Shown piece by piece: positions 49,061 to 57,012 of a DNA stretch of 64,000 nucleotides. The stretch is from Janibacter cremeus (GTDB lineage Bacteria > Actinomycetota > Actinomycetes > Actinomycetales > Dermatophilaceae), in contig NZ_JACCAE010000001.1 of NCBI RefSeq assembly GCF_013409205.1, positions 1,922,001 to 1,986,000 of the forward strand, given 5' to 3'. The translations under genes were made by a program, and so were the position numbers. Numbering within the stretch: position 1 is the first letter of the stretch; every line of letters starts with the position of its first letter. The notes below the pieces were generated by a model, which searched no databases, was not told the origin of the DNA, and worked only from the letters and a program-made list of their open reading frames with translations.

Positions 49061-51622
49061 ATGGCTCTGCGCCTGCACCGTCTCGGCCTCTGGTGTGCGA
49101 GGCACGCCAAGAGCGTCCTCGCCCTCTGGCTCGTCGTCCTCGTGGCAGCCGGCGCCGCCGCGCTCGCCTTCGCCCGGCCGATGACCAACGAGGTCACGGT
49201 GCCCGGCAGTCAGTTCGAGCAGGTCCTCGATGACCTCCAGGGCGAGATCCCCGATGCGGCCGGCGGGTTCGGCACGATCGTGCTGCACAGCGACGAGGGG
49301 GAGTTCACCCCGAAGCAACGACGAGCCGTCAAGGAGGTCTTCGCGCAGTGGGAGGACGTCCCGCACGTGACGCGGGTGATCTCTCCCTTCGAGAGCCAGG
49401 CCACCCTGGACGACTCCGCGCGGCAACTGCGGCAGGGGAAGAAGGACATCACCTCTGGTGAGAAGCAGCTCGATGACGCCTGGCGCGAGATCTCGCAAGG
49501 CCAGGGGCAGATCGACTACGGCAAGGCGTGGATCGCCAAGCTCGAGGACGAGGCGCCCGATCACCCCAGGCTGGCGGACGTGCGCGACCGGGTCGCCGAG
49601 GGCAAGCAGGAGGTCTCTGCAGCCAAGGAGGAGTACGCCCAGGGCGAGGAGGAGCTGGCGGACGCCAAGGCCGCCCACGAGGCCGGGACCGCTGTCCTGG
49701 CGGGCGCTGCCGACACCCGCTTCGTCACCGACGACGGCTACGCGCTGACCCAGATCCAGTTCGACACCAACACCAACTCCGTCGACCCCGAGATCAAGCA
49801 GGCCATCCCGCGGATCGGCCAGGCGCTGCAGGAGGCCGGCGTTGAGGCCGAGTACAGCGTCGAGATCACCCAGGAGAACTCCCTCGTCGGCCCCGGTGAG
49901 GCCATCGGGCTCCTCGTCGCCGGCATCGTCCTGGTCATCGCCCTGGGGTCCCTCGTGGCCGCCGGTCTGCCGATCCTGGGCGCGCTGCTGGGTGTCGGCG
50001 TCGGCCTCGCCGGTGCGATGGCGACGACGCACTTCTTCGACATGCACTCGATGACACCGGCGCTGGCCCTCATGCTCGGGCTCGCGGTCGGCATCGACTA
50101 CGCCCTCTTCATCGTCAACCGCCACCGCACCCAGCTGCTCGACGGCCACGAGCTCACCGACTCGATCGCGCGCGCCGTCGGCACCGCCGGCTCGGCCGTC
50201 GTCGTCGCGGGCATCACCGTCGCGATCGCGCTGACCGCCCTGGTCGTCGCCCCCATCCCGCTGCTCGGCCAGATGGGGCTCGTCGCCGCCGGCACCGTCA
50301 TCGTCGCGGTCATCGTCGCCCTGACGCTGACCCCGGCACTGCTCGGGCTCGTCGGCACCCGGGTCATCTCCCGCCGCGGCTGGGCGAAGGCCGCCACCGC
50401 CGGCGGGGCGAGCCAGGAGAGCGGCGGTGCCTACGTGCGCGCCGTGACCCGTCGCCCCGCTCTCGTGGTGGTCGGCGTCGTCCTCCTGTGCGGAATCATG
50501 GCGATCCCGGCTCTCTCCCTTCGTCTGGCCCTGCCCGACGGATCGAGCGAGCCGGCCGGATCGACCGCCCACGAGGCCTACGTGCAGGTCGAGGACCACT
50601 TCGGAGCCGGCGCCAACGGCCCGATCATCGCCGTCGCCACCCTCGACGAGGCCGCTGCCGACGACGACGCCGTCCTGCAGGACCAGGCGGAGGTCGTCGA
50701 GCAGCTTGCCACCGTCGGCGGCGTCCACGCCGTCGTCCCCTTCGGCGTCAGTGACGACCGGAAGACACTGGCCTTCCAGGTGGTGACCGAGACCGGACCC
50801 GCAGACGCCGAGACCGCGCAGACGGTGCGGCTGCTCAATGCCTCCACCGACGCGATCGGTGCGGCGACCGACTCCGACATCGGCGTGACCGGCATGACCG
50901 TCGCCAACGTCGAGATCTCCCGCCAACTCGCCGCGGCGCTCCCGCCCTACCTGGGCATCGTCATCGGGCTGTCGATCGTGCTGCTGATGATCGTCTTCCG
51001 CAGCGTCCTCGTGCCGCTGGTCGCGACCGCCGGGTTCCTGCTGTCCGTGGCCGCATCCTTCGGAGCGGTGGTCGCCGTCTACCAGTGGGGCTGGTTGGGC
51101 AGCCTGCTGGCCGTCGACACCCCCGGACCGGTGCTGAGCTTCATGCCGATCATGCTCGTCGGTGTCCTCTTCGGCCTGGCGATGGACTACCAGATGTTCC
51201 TCGTCTCGGGGATGCGCGAGGCCTACGCCCATGGCGCTGATCCGCGTACCGCCGTGCGCACCGGCTTCACCCACGGATCCAAGGTCGTCCTGGCGGCGGC
51301 GCTGATCATGTCCGCCGTCTTCGCCGGCTTCGTCTTCGCCCATCTGACGATGATCCGGCCGATCGGCCTCGGCCTCGCCGTCGGTGTCCTCGTCGACGCC
51401 CTGCTGGTGCGGATGACGCTCACCCCTGCGGTGATGCACCTCCTCGGCGGGGCAGCGTGGTGGATGCCGGCGTGGCTCGACCGGCTGCTGCCCCACCTCG
51501 ACGTCGAGGGCACCGCCCTTCAGGCGCAGCGCCCCGAGGCCGCCGAGGAGCCGGCCGGCCAGGTGGAACCGGTCACGACCGACCAGCCCCAGGCCGAGCC
51601 CGCGCATATGGTCAACGCATGA
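49061..51622 (+). CDS. MMPL family RND transporter
   Basis: 853 aa with two repeats, each a helix, a large extracytoplasmic domain, and five helices. The first loop (about 40-260) has a coiled-coil-like charged segment (RQLRQGKKDITSGEKQLDDA, then KEEYAQGEEELADAK). GLAVGIDYALFIVNRHR and GLAMDYQMFLVSGMREAY are the conserved RND helix-4-type sequences with Asp-Tyr pairs for proton relay. A proton-driven exporter of lipids, siderophores or drugs, of the actinobacterial MMPL group. Start ATG 49061 (GGAAGATC upstream). Its stop overlaps the SRPBCC gene (ATGA). Regulation is by the promoter/operator noted above. Confidence 0.93.
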   Translation: MALRLHRLGLWCARHAKSVLALWLVVLVAAGAAALAFARPMTNEVTVPGSQFEQVLDDLQGEIPDAAGGFGTIVLHSDEGEFTPKQRRAVKEVFAQWEDVPHVTRVISPFESQATLDDSARQLRQGKKDITSGEKQLDDAWREISQGQGQIDYGKAWIAKLEDEAPDHPRLADVRDRVAEGKQEVSAAKEEYAQGEEELADAKAAHEAGTAVLAGAADTRFVTDDGYALTQIQFDTNTNSVDPEIKQAIPRIGQALQEAGVEAEYSVEITQENSLVGPGEAIGLLVAGIVLVIALGSLVAAGLPILGALLGVGVGLAGAMATTHFFDMHSMTPALALMLGLAVGIDYALFIVNRHRTQLLDGHELTDSIARAVGTAGSAVVVAGITVAIALTALVVAPIPLLGQMGLVAAGTVIVAVIVALTLTPALLGLVGTRVISRRGWAKAATAGGASQESGGAYVRAVTRRPALVVVGVVLLCGIMAIPALSLRLALPDGSSEPAGSTAHEAYVQVEDHFGAGANGPIIAVATLDEAAADDDAVLQDQAEVVEQLATVGGVHAVVPFGVSDDRKTLAFQVVTETGPADAETAQTVRLLNASTDAIGAATDSDIGVTGMTVANVEISRQLAAALPPYLGIVIGLSIVLLMIVFRSVLVPLVATAGFLLSVAASFGAVVAVYQWGWLGSLLAVDTPGPVLSFMPIMLVGVLFGLAMDYQMFLVSGMREAYAHGADPRTAVRTGFTHGSKVVLAAALIMSAVFAGFVFAHLTMIRPIGLGLAVGVLVDALLVRMTLTPAVMHLLGGAAWWMPAWLDRLLPHLDVEGTALQAQRPEAAEEPAGQVEPVTTDQPQAEPAHMVNA

Positions 51623-52089
51623 CGACCACGAACGCACCGCTGCTGCAGACCGAGACCGAGATCGCCGCTGCGCCGCAGGCCGTGTGGGCCGTGATCACCG
51701 ACCCGCGCGCCCTGGGCGGCCTGTCCGACCAGGTGCTGCGCACCCACGTCGTCGGGACGGCGCCGGTGGGCCCGGGCACCCGCACGATCAACATCAACCG
51801 TCGCGGCCCCCTGCTGTGGCCGACCCGGGCGAAGGTCGTGCGCTTCGAGCCGACGAGTGACTACGCCTTCCGGGTCAAGGACAACGGGAGCACCTGGTCC
51901 TTCGAGCTGGAGCCGACGGCCACCGGAACCCGGGTGGTCCACCGCCGGGAGGCCGCGAACGGGACGAGCGCGGTCTCCCGCTTCCTGCAGCAGAAGGTCC
52001 TCGGCGGTATCACCGAGTTCGACACCGAGATGACCGAGGGTATGGCCGTGACCCTGCGGCGCCTCAAGGCGCTCCTCGAGCGCAGCTGA
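51619..52089 (+). CDS. SRPBCC family protein
   Basis: 156 aa from ATG 51619, which overlaps the MMPL stop. Polyketide cyclase/dehydrase-like SRPBCC: QTETEIAAAPQAVWAVITDPRALGG, then RAKVVRFEPTSDYAFRV, GSTWSFELEPTATGTRVVHRR and the long C-terminal helix. Predicted hydrophobic-ligand binder; co-expression with an MMPL transporter suggests handling of a lipidic substrate. A hairpin terminator follows directly. Confidence 0.85.
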   Translation: MTTTNAPLLQTETEIAAAPQAVWAVITDPRALGGLSDQVLRTHVVGTAPVGPGTRTININRRGPLLWPTRAKVVRFEPTSDYAFRVKDNGSTWSFELEPTATGTRVVHRREAANGTSAVSRFLQQKVLGGITEFDTEMTEGMAVTLRRLKALLERS

Positions 52090-52090
52090 C

Positions 52091-52119
52091 GAGGAAGGGG
52101 GGGGAGACCCCCCTTCCTC
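52091..52119 (+). terminator. Terminator after the MMPL-SRPBCC operon
   Basis: GAGGAAGGGGGG (52091-52102) pairs perfectly with CCCCCCTTCCTC (52108-52119) one base after the stop codon. Confidence 0.75.
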
Positions 52120-52160
52120 CTCTCCCGGGTACCCCCGCCCGAGATGGGTACTTCTCCTCA

Positions 52161-52189
52161 TCGACCCCCGGTGAGCCCCGTCATAGATT
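52161..52189 (+). promoter_or_regulatory. Promoter for the small RNA/leader
   Basis: TCGACC (52161-52166), 17 bases, TAGATT (52184-52189). A start about six to eight bases on would coincide with the first base of hairpin 1 at 52195. Confidence 0.55.
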
Positions 52190-52194
52190 GTCTT

Positions 52195-52302
52195 GTGGCG
52201 GCAGGCGAGAAGGGGAATCGCCCGCCACCACCGGCCCGTGGACCGCAGGGGGGCCACGGCAGACGCAGGCGGGACTCCGCAGGGGAGAGTCCCGCCTGCG
52301 TC
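52195..52302 (+). ncRNA. Candidate structured small RNA or leader with three G-rich-loop hairpins
   Basis: Three hairpins fill this 108-base stretch. Hairpin 1: GTGGCG-GCA-GGCGA (52195-52208), loop GAAGGGGAA, TCGCC-CGCCAC (52218-52228). Hairpin 2: CCGTGG (52236-52241), loop ACCGCAGGGGGG, CCACGG (52254-52259). Hairpin 3: 16 perfect pairs, GACGCAGGCGGGACTC (52262-52277) and its complement (52287-52302), loop CGCAGGGGA, looking like a terminator. A promoter lies upstream and the operon terminator before that, so it is an independent unit. On the opposite strand the same hairpins would have C-rich loops, as in the actinobacterial 6C RNA, but only one has six C. The region 52089-52386 holds nothing else. 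An attenuator for the downstream membrane protein is the alternative. Confidence 0.5.
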
Positions 52303-52385
52303 GTCATGACGGCCGACGCATCGGTGACGGACACGCGATCGTGTTGCCGAGGAGGTGCCACGCACGCACCGCGTCCTGTGTGACC

Positions 52386-53129
52386 ATGCATGTCATGGCG
52401 TACCCACCCACCGGCTCCACCCCATCCCCGCCTTCCGGTGGGTCGGGCAGTGGGCAGCCACCCGGTGGGTCGTGGCAGGAGGAGCGTCCCGACCCGCAGC
52501 CGCCCCCGCGCAAACGCCTGACCGCCGGAGTCCTCGCCGGGATCGCCGGTGTGGTCCTGATCATCGTCGTCCTGTGCTGCATCGGCGGTCTCCTTCTGGT
52601 CCGGGACGACGAGAGCGAGCCGTCCGAGTCGTCGACGAGCCCGTCGGAGGCCAGCTCCACGACGGACACCTCGACCACGTCGTCGAGCACGTCCTCCTCG
52701 ACGACACCGTCGACCTCCGCGACGAGCAGTACGACGAGCTCGCCCACCGACAGCAGCCCCACCTCCACCACCCCGAGTCCCCCGCCCTCGGCGAGTGCGG
52801 CCCCGACAGTGGACTTCCCGGACTCCTTCGGCGAGTGGACCAAGAGCGACAGCGCGACGGACACCCTGGCGATCTACCGCAAGGGCGAGGACGAGGCGCT
52901 GAGTGTCGTCGCCATCCCCCGTGACCAGGTCGAGGGCTTCTACGACCGGATCTGGGAGGACACCTCCAGGCACGGCGACATCACCTGCGGCAAGCTGAGC
53001 ACCAGCGCGAACTACCAGTGCGTCGGCGTCGTGGATGGCCACGGCGTCCTCGTCTCCGGGTCCTCCGAGACCGCGGCCGAGACGGCCGAGATCCTGACGG
53101 ACCTCCTCGCCGCGATCGCGGACGCATAG
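52386..53129 (+). CDS. Membrane-anchored protein with Ser/Thr-rich linker, hypothetical
   Basis: 247 aa from ATG 52386; an ATG at 52395 (MAYPPTG) is equally possible, as no ribosome site is close to either (GAGGAGG lies about 33 bases upstream). A Pro/Gly-rich cytoplasmic N-terminus of about 50 residues leads to one helix (GVLAGIAGVVLIIVVLCCIG), then a low-complexity Ser/Thr/Pro stretch of about 65 residues, then a compact extracytoplasmic domain with two Cys (DITCGKLS, NYQCVGV). The long O-glycosylation-like linker places the domain away from the membrane. I do not recognise the domain. The structured RNA lies upstream and could regulate it. Confidence 0.7.
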   Translation: MHVMAYPPTGSTPSPPSGGSGSGQPPGGSWQEERPDPQPPPRKRLTAGVLAGIAGVVLIIVVLCCIGGLLLVRDDESEPSESSTSPSEASSTTDTSTTSSSTSSSTTPSTSATSSTTSSPTDSSPTSTTPSPPPSASAAPTVDFPDSFGEWTKSDSATDTLAIYRKGEDEALSVVAIPRDQVEGFYDRIWEDTSRHGDITCGKLSTSANYQCVGVVDGHGVLVSGSSETAAETAEILTDLLAAIADA

Positions 53130-53139
53130 GCTGGGGCGC

Positions 53140-53949
53140 ATGCCCCGCCACGTCACGACCACGATCGAGGACGGTGTCGCGCACCTGCGCCTGGCCCGGC
53201 CCGACAAGCTCAACGCGCTCACCCTCGAGATGCTCGACGACCTCGCGGCCGCGGCCCACGGACTGCGCAGCGACCGCCGCCTGCGCGCGGTCATCATCTC
53301 CGGGGAGGGCGACTCCTTCTGTGCCGGACTGGACTTCGGCTCGGCGATGAAGGACCAAAAGGGCATCTTCGCCCGCTTCGTGCCCCGCATCTGGCGCGGG
53401 ACGAACACCTTCCAGGAGGCGGCCTGGGCGCTGCGCCGCATCCCGGTCCCCGTCATCGCGGCCGTCGACGGCCACTGCCTCGGTGGTGGCCTGCAGATCG
53501 CGCTCGCGGCCGACTTCCGCATCTCCCACCCCGAGGCGACCTGGTCGGTCCTGGAGGGCAAGTGGGGGATCGTCCCGGACATGTCGGGTGTGCACGCCCT
53601 CTCCCAGCTCGTCGGCATCGACGTCGCCAAGAAGCTGACGATGACGGCGGAGAAGTTCTCCGGGGAGCGGGCCAGGGAGCTCGGCCTGGTCACCGAGCTC
53701 GCGCCCGACCCGGTCGCGGCCGCAACGGCGTTGGCCACGCAGCTGTCGCAGCGCTCCCCGGATGCGCTCGCCGGCGCCAAGCGCCTCTTCGACAGCACCT
53801 GGCACAAGGGCCCGCGGGCCACCTTCGCCCAGGAGCGCATCGAGCAGCTGGGGCTGCTCTTCGGCGCGAACACGCAGCGCGCCCGTCGGGCCAACGTCCA
53901 GCAGCAGCCACCGGAGTACCTGCCGCGCAGCCGGAAGCTCGTGCGATGA
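53140..53949 (+). CDS. Enoyl-CoA hydratase/isomerase (crotonase) family
   Basis: 269 aa. N-terminal LRLARPDKLNALTLEMLDDL, oxyanion-hole loop ISGEGDSFCAGLDFGSA and IAAVDGHCLGGGLQIALAADF-R-I, then WSVLEGKWGIVPDMSG. The usual catalytic Glu positions are uncertain by eye: G-K-W-G-I-V-P-D stands where hydratases have E-x-x-G-x-x-P. Acts on a CoA thioester of unknown structure. Overlaps the GNAT gene by 4 bases (ATGA), and starts 10 bases after the membrane-protein stop. Confidence 0.88.
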   Translation: MPRHVTTTIEDGVAHLRLARPDKLNALTLEMLDDLAAAAHGLRSDRRLRAVIISGEGDSFCAGLDFGSAMKDQKGIFARFVPRIWRGTNTFQEAAWALRRIPVPVIAAVDGHCLGGGLQIALAADFRISHPEATWSVLEGKWGIVPDMSGVHALSQLVGIDVAKKLTMTAEKFSGERARELGLVTELAPDPVAAATALATQLSQRSPDALAGAKRLFDSTWHKGPRATFAQERIEQLGLLFGANTQRARRANVQQQPPEYLPRSRKLVR

Positions 53950-55040
53950 CGCAGGAAGATCCGCAAGCCGGCTTCCTCCCGATCGTCCCGGAGGGGCTGC
54001 CCGAGGGCTGGGTGAGCCGCGCCCCGGAGGAGGCGGACGTCGAGGAGATCGTCGGGCTCGTCCTCGCGGAGAAGCTCGAGGTCGAGGGCTCCGGCACCGT
54101 CCAAGCGGACGTCATCGCCGGGGAGGCCGTCGGGCAGGGCGCCTGGACCCGACGTGAGGTCGTCGTGCTCGACGCCGAGGGTCGGATCCGCGTGTGGGCC
54201 CGCGTCCACGACCGGGCCGCCGGACGGACCAACGTCGACCTCACCGCCGACCCCGGGCTCAGCCGCGAGCAGGAGCAGCACCTCGCCGGGATCCTGCTGG
54301 ACTGGGCCGAGCAGGTCGCCCTGAACATCTCCCGCGGCCGCGGCCTCGGTGGCACTCGACTCGATGTGTCCGTGCACGAGAACGACGACCGGTTGCGCTC
54401 GATGCTTGCCCCCGACGGCTACCACCTCGCGCGCACGTGGTTGCAGATGACCCGTGACCGTCGGCCCGGTGACGAGGACCTGGTCGAGACCCACCAGCGG
54501 GAGGGCGTCGTCGTCCGACGTGTGGCCAAGCGCGAGGACGGGACGCCGGTGGCGGCCGACCTGCAGTCGGTCTACCGGATGATCGAGGAGTCCTTCGCGG
54601 ACCACTTCAACTCCTACCGGGAGTCCTTCCCCGAGTTCCTCGCGCGGTTGCGGGAGGCTCCCGGCCACCGCTGGGACCACTGGTGGATCGCCGACATCGA
54701 CGTCGAGGGCCAATGGGTCCCGGGCGGCGCCGTCGCCGCGCTCGTGCTGCCACCCGACGAGGACGGCGTCGAGGGCACCTACATCGACTACATCGGCGTG
54801 CACCGCCTGGCGCGCGGGCGGGGCGTGGCCAAGTCGTTGCTGCACACCGTCATCGCCGATACCGCCAGGCGTGACCGCAACCGCCTCTCCCTCGAGGTCG
54901 ACGCGGACAGCCCGACGGGTGCCGACGGCCTCTACGAGTCGATGGGATGGACCACGCGCTACCGCACCGAGTCGTGGCACCGCGACGTGCGGCTCGACGG
55001 CACGGACGACCCGGTGCCGATGGCGCGTCGGGACGACTGA
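53946..55040 (+). CDS. GNAT family acetyltransferase with two GNAT domains
   Basis: 364 aa from ATG 53946. Two GNAT-like halves: the first (about 1-175) is degenerate and the second (about 180-350) holds the acetyl-CoA loop RLARGRGVAKSLL and the DADSPTGADGLYESMGW C-terminal element. The layout resembles mycothiol synthase (MshD) and other tandem GNATs but the sequence is not clearly MshD. The acceptor is unknown. It ends 150 bases from the convergent saccharopine-dehydrogenase-like gene, with a palindrome between. Confidence 0.85.
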   Translation: MTQEDPQAGFLPIVPEGLPEGWVSRAPEEADVEEIVGLVLAEKLEVEGSGTVQADVIAGEAVGQGAWTRREVVVLDAEGRIRVWARVHDRAAGRTNVDLTADPGLSREQEQHLAGILLDWAEQVALNISRGRGLGGTRLDVSVHENDDRLRSMLAPDGYHLARTWLQMTRDRRPGDEDLVETHQREGVVVRRVAKREDGTPVAADLQSVYRMIEESFADHFNSYRESFPEFLARLREAPGHRWDHWWIADIDVEGQWVPGGAVAALVLPPDEDGVEGTYIDYIGVHRLARGRGVAKSLLHTVIADTARRDRNRLSLEVDADSPTGADGLYESMGWTTRYRTESWHRDVRLDGTDDPVPMARRDD

Positions 55041-55066
55041 ACCGGCTGGTGGCCGGAAGTTACGTG

Positions 55067-55162
55067 CGGGTACGACGACCACATGTGCGCCGCGTCATCG
55101 GATGACCCCCGGAAACTCGGGGTTCCGCTCCTGTCCTACGGCTGTAGCTGTCGTCGTACCCG
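55067..55162. terminator. Long-range inverted repeat between convergent genes
   Basis: CGGGTACGACGAC (55067-55079) and GTCGTCGTACCCG (55150-55162) are perfect complements with a 70-base interior that has further short pairing (GGAAACTCGGGGTTCC at about 55118). It lies between the ends of two converging genes. Probably a bidirectional terminator. Confidence 0.6.
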
Positions 55163-55192
55163 ACAGTCACTACCCGCGACGGATTGGCTCGG

Positions 55193-56476
55193 TCACTCCA
55201 CGCGGCGGGTCTCGATGACGAAGTCGTGCTCTCGCAGGCGTTCCACGAGGGCGGGGCCGAGCGCCACCGCGGGGGTGAGGACGCCCCCCTCGCTGGTGAG
55301 GTCGTCCTCGGCGAGGCAGAGTGCGGACTGCCCGAGCATGATCGCCGTGCCGTTGTAGCCGGGGTCCGCTTTGGCCGCGACGGTCGTCGCGTAGCGCGCC
55401 CCGCTCGTCGTCGTGGCGATGACCTCCATCCGGAAGCGGCCGCCCGCGCGCGCCTCCTCGTCCGGGCCCTCCCCGGGGGCCGGCAGCGCTTTGGCGAGCA
55501 GCGCCCGGGTCGGCCGGAAGGACATCCCGCCGACGAGTGCGAGCAGTCCGGCGGTCATACCCGTGGCGGCGAAGGGGGCGAACCGGCGCGTCCCGAAGTC
55601 GCTCACCTCGTGGTAACGGAATGCTCGTCCGTACCGCCAGTCCAGCAGGGCGTTGCTGCGACGCACGACCCGCGTGTTGTAAGAGGCCATGATGAAGGGG
55701 CCCGTCCAGTGGCCGTCGTCCGTGCGGCGGACCGGGAGGCGGGCGCCAAAGCGCTTGCGCGGGCCTGAGGGCTCGCCCTGCGCCCCGACCTCGACCCGCT
55801 CGGCACGGGTCGGCTCGGCAGCCCGGTCGGGGCTGAGGCCGTACGGGTCGGCGATGGCGCGGCGGGCCTCCAGGGTCTCGCGTGCTGCCATCGCCTGCTG
55901 GCGGATGGAGTCGATGGTGCCGCCGGAGAGCGCCCCCTTGAGGCTGCGCACGTAGAGGACGGTGTCGGTCAGCTGCCCGGCGCCTTCCTCGGCAGCCACC
56001 CGCGCGGTCTCCAGGACGCCGAGGTCGGAGGGGACGGAGTCGAAGCCGCACGAGTGGACGATCCGGGCACCGCTGCGGTGAGCGACGTCGTGGAAGGCCT
56101 CGCTGGTGTCGCGGGCGAAGAGGACCTCCCCGGTCAGGTCCGCGTAGTGCGTGCCAGACATCGCGCAGGCCTTCACCAGCTCGTAGCCGTAGCGGGCGTA
56201 CGGGCCGACGGTCGTGACCAGGACGCGGGTCGACCCGGCCACGTCGGCGCAGGCGCCCGGGTCCGTGACATCGATGATCAGGCGGGGCCACGAGCCGGCG
56301 GCACCGCCGAGCTCGGCAGCGACGGCATCCAACTTGGCCCGGGAGCGCCCGGCGATCGCGATGCGCAGTCCCTCGGGTGCGTGGTCGCGTAGATGGGCCG
56401 CAGTGAGGCGCCCGACGAAACCGGTTGCCCCGACGAGGACGATGTCGTACTCGCGCCGGTCAGTGGGGGAAGTCAT
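55193..56476 (-). CDS. Saccharopine dehydrogenase-like / trans-acting enoyl reductase family protein
   Basis: 427 aa from ATG 56476 (MTSPTDRREYDIVLVGATGF). NAD(P)-binding Rossmann motif VGATGFVGRLTAAHL near residue 17, and the family block THYADLTGEVLFARD with HSCGFDSVPSDLGV, as in Mycobacterium tuberculosis Rv2953-type trans-acting enoyl reductases, which act with polyketide synthases in phthiocerol/phenolphthiocerol lipid synthesis. No PKS is in this window, so the substrate may be a different lipid. Longer frames upstream are rejected for lack of start support. Confidence 0.88.
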   Translation of the reverse strand: MTSPTDRREYDIVLVGATGFVGRLTAAHLRDHAPEGLRIAIAGRSRAKLDAVAAELGGAAGSWPRLIIDVTDPGACADVAGSTRVLVTTVGPYARYGYELVKACAMSGTHYADLTGEVLFARDTSEAFHDVAHRSGARIVHSCGFDSVPSDLGVLETARVAAEEGAGQLTDTVLYVRSLKGALSGGTIDSIRQQAMAARETLEARRAIADPYGLSPDRAAEPTRAERVEVGAQGEPSGPRKRFGARLPVRRTDDGHWTGPFIMASYNTRVVRRSNALLDWRYGRAFRYHEVSDFGTRRFAPFAATGMTAGLLALVGGMSFRPTRALLAKALPAPGEGPDEEARAGGRFRMEVIATTTSGARYATTVAAKADPGYNGTAIMLGQSALCLAEDDLTSEGGVLTPAVALGPALVERLREHDFVIETRRVE

Positions 56477-56616
56477 GGCACGACAGTAACCGTTGGCCTG
56501 CAAGCCTTTTGCGCGCCCGACGGCTCCGGGGCTTTTGCCGGGGCCGACATGTGGGTAGACATGGGTGTGATGGCGGTGTTGCACGCACCGTCCACCCAGA
56601 GCAAAGGAGAAGCACC

Positions 56617-57012
56617 ATGACGCAGCCTCCGCAGAACAATCCGGACCTGTCCGACGAGACGATCGGTGGGATGCCGACCGATCAGCCGCTCACCGGTGGC
56701 GGTGACGGCGGTGCCGATGGTGGTGCTGGTGACGGCGGCGCTGATGGTGGTGCTGGTGACGGCGGCGCTGATGGTGGTGCTGGTGACGGCGGCGCTGATG
56801 GTGGTGCTGGTGACGGCGGCGCTGATGGTGGTGCTGGTGACGGCGGCGCTGATGGTGGTGCTGGTGACGGCGGCGCTGATGGTGGTGCCGGTGACGGCGG
56901 CGCTGATGGTGGTGCCGGTGACGGTGGCGCTGATGGTGGTGCCGGTGACGGCGGCGCTGATGGGGGTGCCGGTGACGGTGGTGCCGACGGCGGTGCCGAC
57001 GGCCGCGCCTGA
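56617..57012 (+). CDS. Gly/Asp-rich repeat peptide, candidate modified precursor
   Basis: 131 aa from ATG 56617 with AAAGGAGAAGCACC in front, one of the best ribosome sites in the window. Residues 1-28 ([20 protein letters not shown] ...) are a leader-like acidic/polar segment, followed by exactly 11 tandem copies of GDGGADGGA and a short end DGRA. The stop codon is followed at once by the GTG start of the JmjC-type cupin gene (no gap). The layout of conserved leader, repetitive core and modifying enzyme is that of ribosomally made, post-translationally modified peptides. Each repeat gives two Asp that could be hydroxylated; this is inference. Without modification the peptide would be a flexible, highly acidic random coil. 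Confidence 0.75.
   Translation: MTQPPQNNPDLSDETIGGMPTDQPLTGGGDGGADGGAGDGGADGGAGDGGADGGAGDGGADGGAGDGGADGGAGDGGADGGAGDGGADGGAGDGGADGGAGDGGADGGAGDGGADGGAGDGGADGGADGRA
56701..56997 (+). repeat. 11 tandem copies of a 27-bp unit
   Basis: Unit starts GGTGACGGCGGCGCTGATGG. Copies 2-6 (56728-56862) are identical; copies 1 and 7-11 differ only at third codon positions (GGC/GGT, GCT/GCC, GAT/GAC, GGT/GGG), so every copy encodes GDGGADGGA. Confidence 0.95.

Noticed and set aside
52195..52302. 6C RNA on the minus strand
   Set aside because: Only one C-rich loop reaches six C, and the promoter-like sequence is on the plus strand; kept as an alternative only.
56701..56997. CRISPR-like array
   Set aside because: The 27-bp units are contiguous without spacers and encode in-frame peptide repeats.
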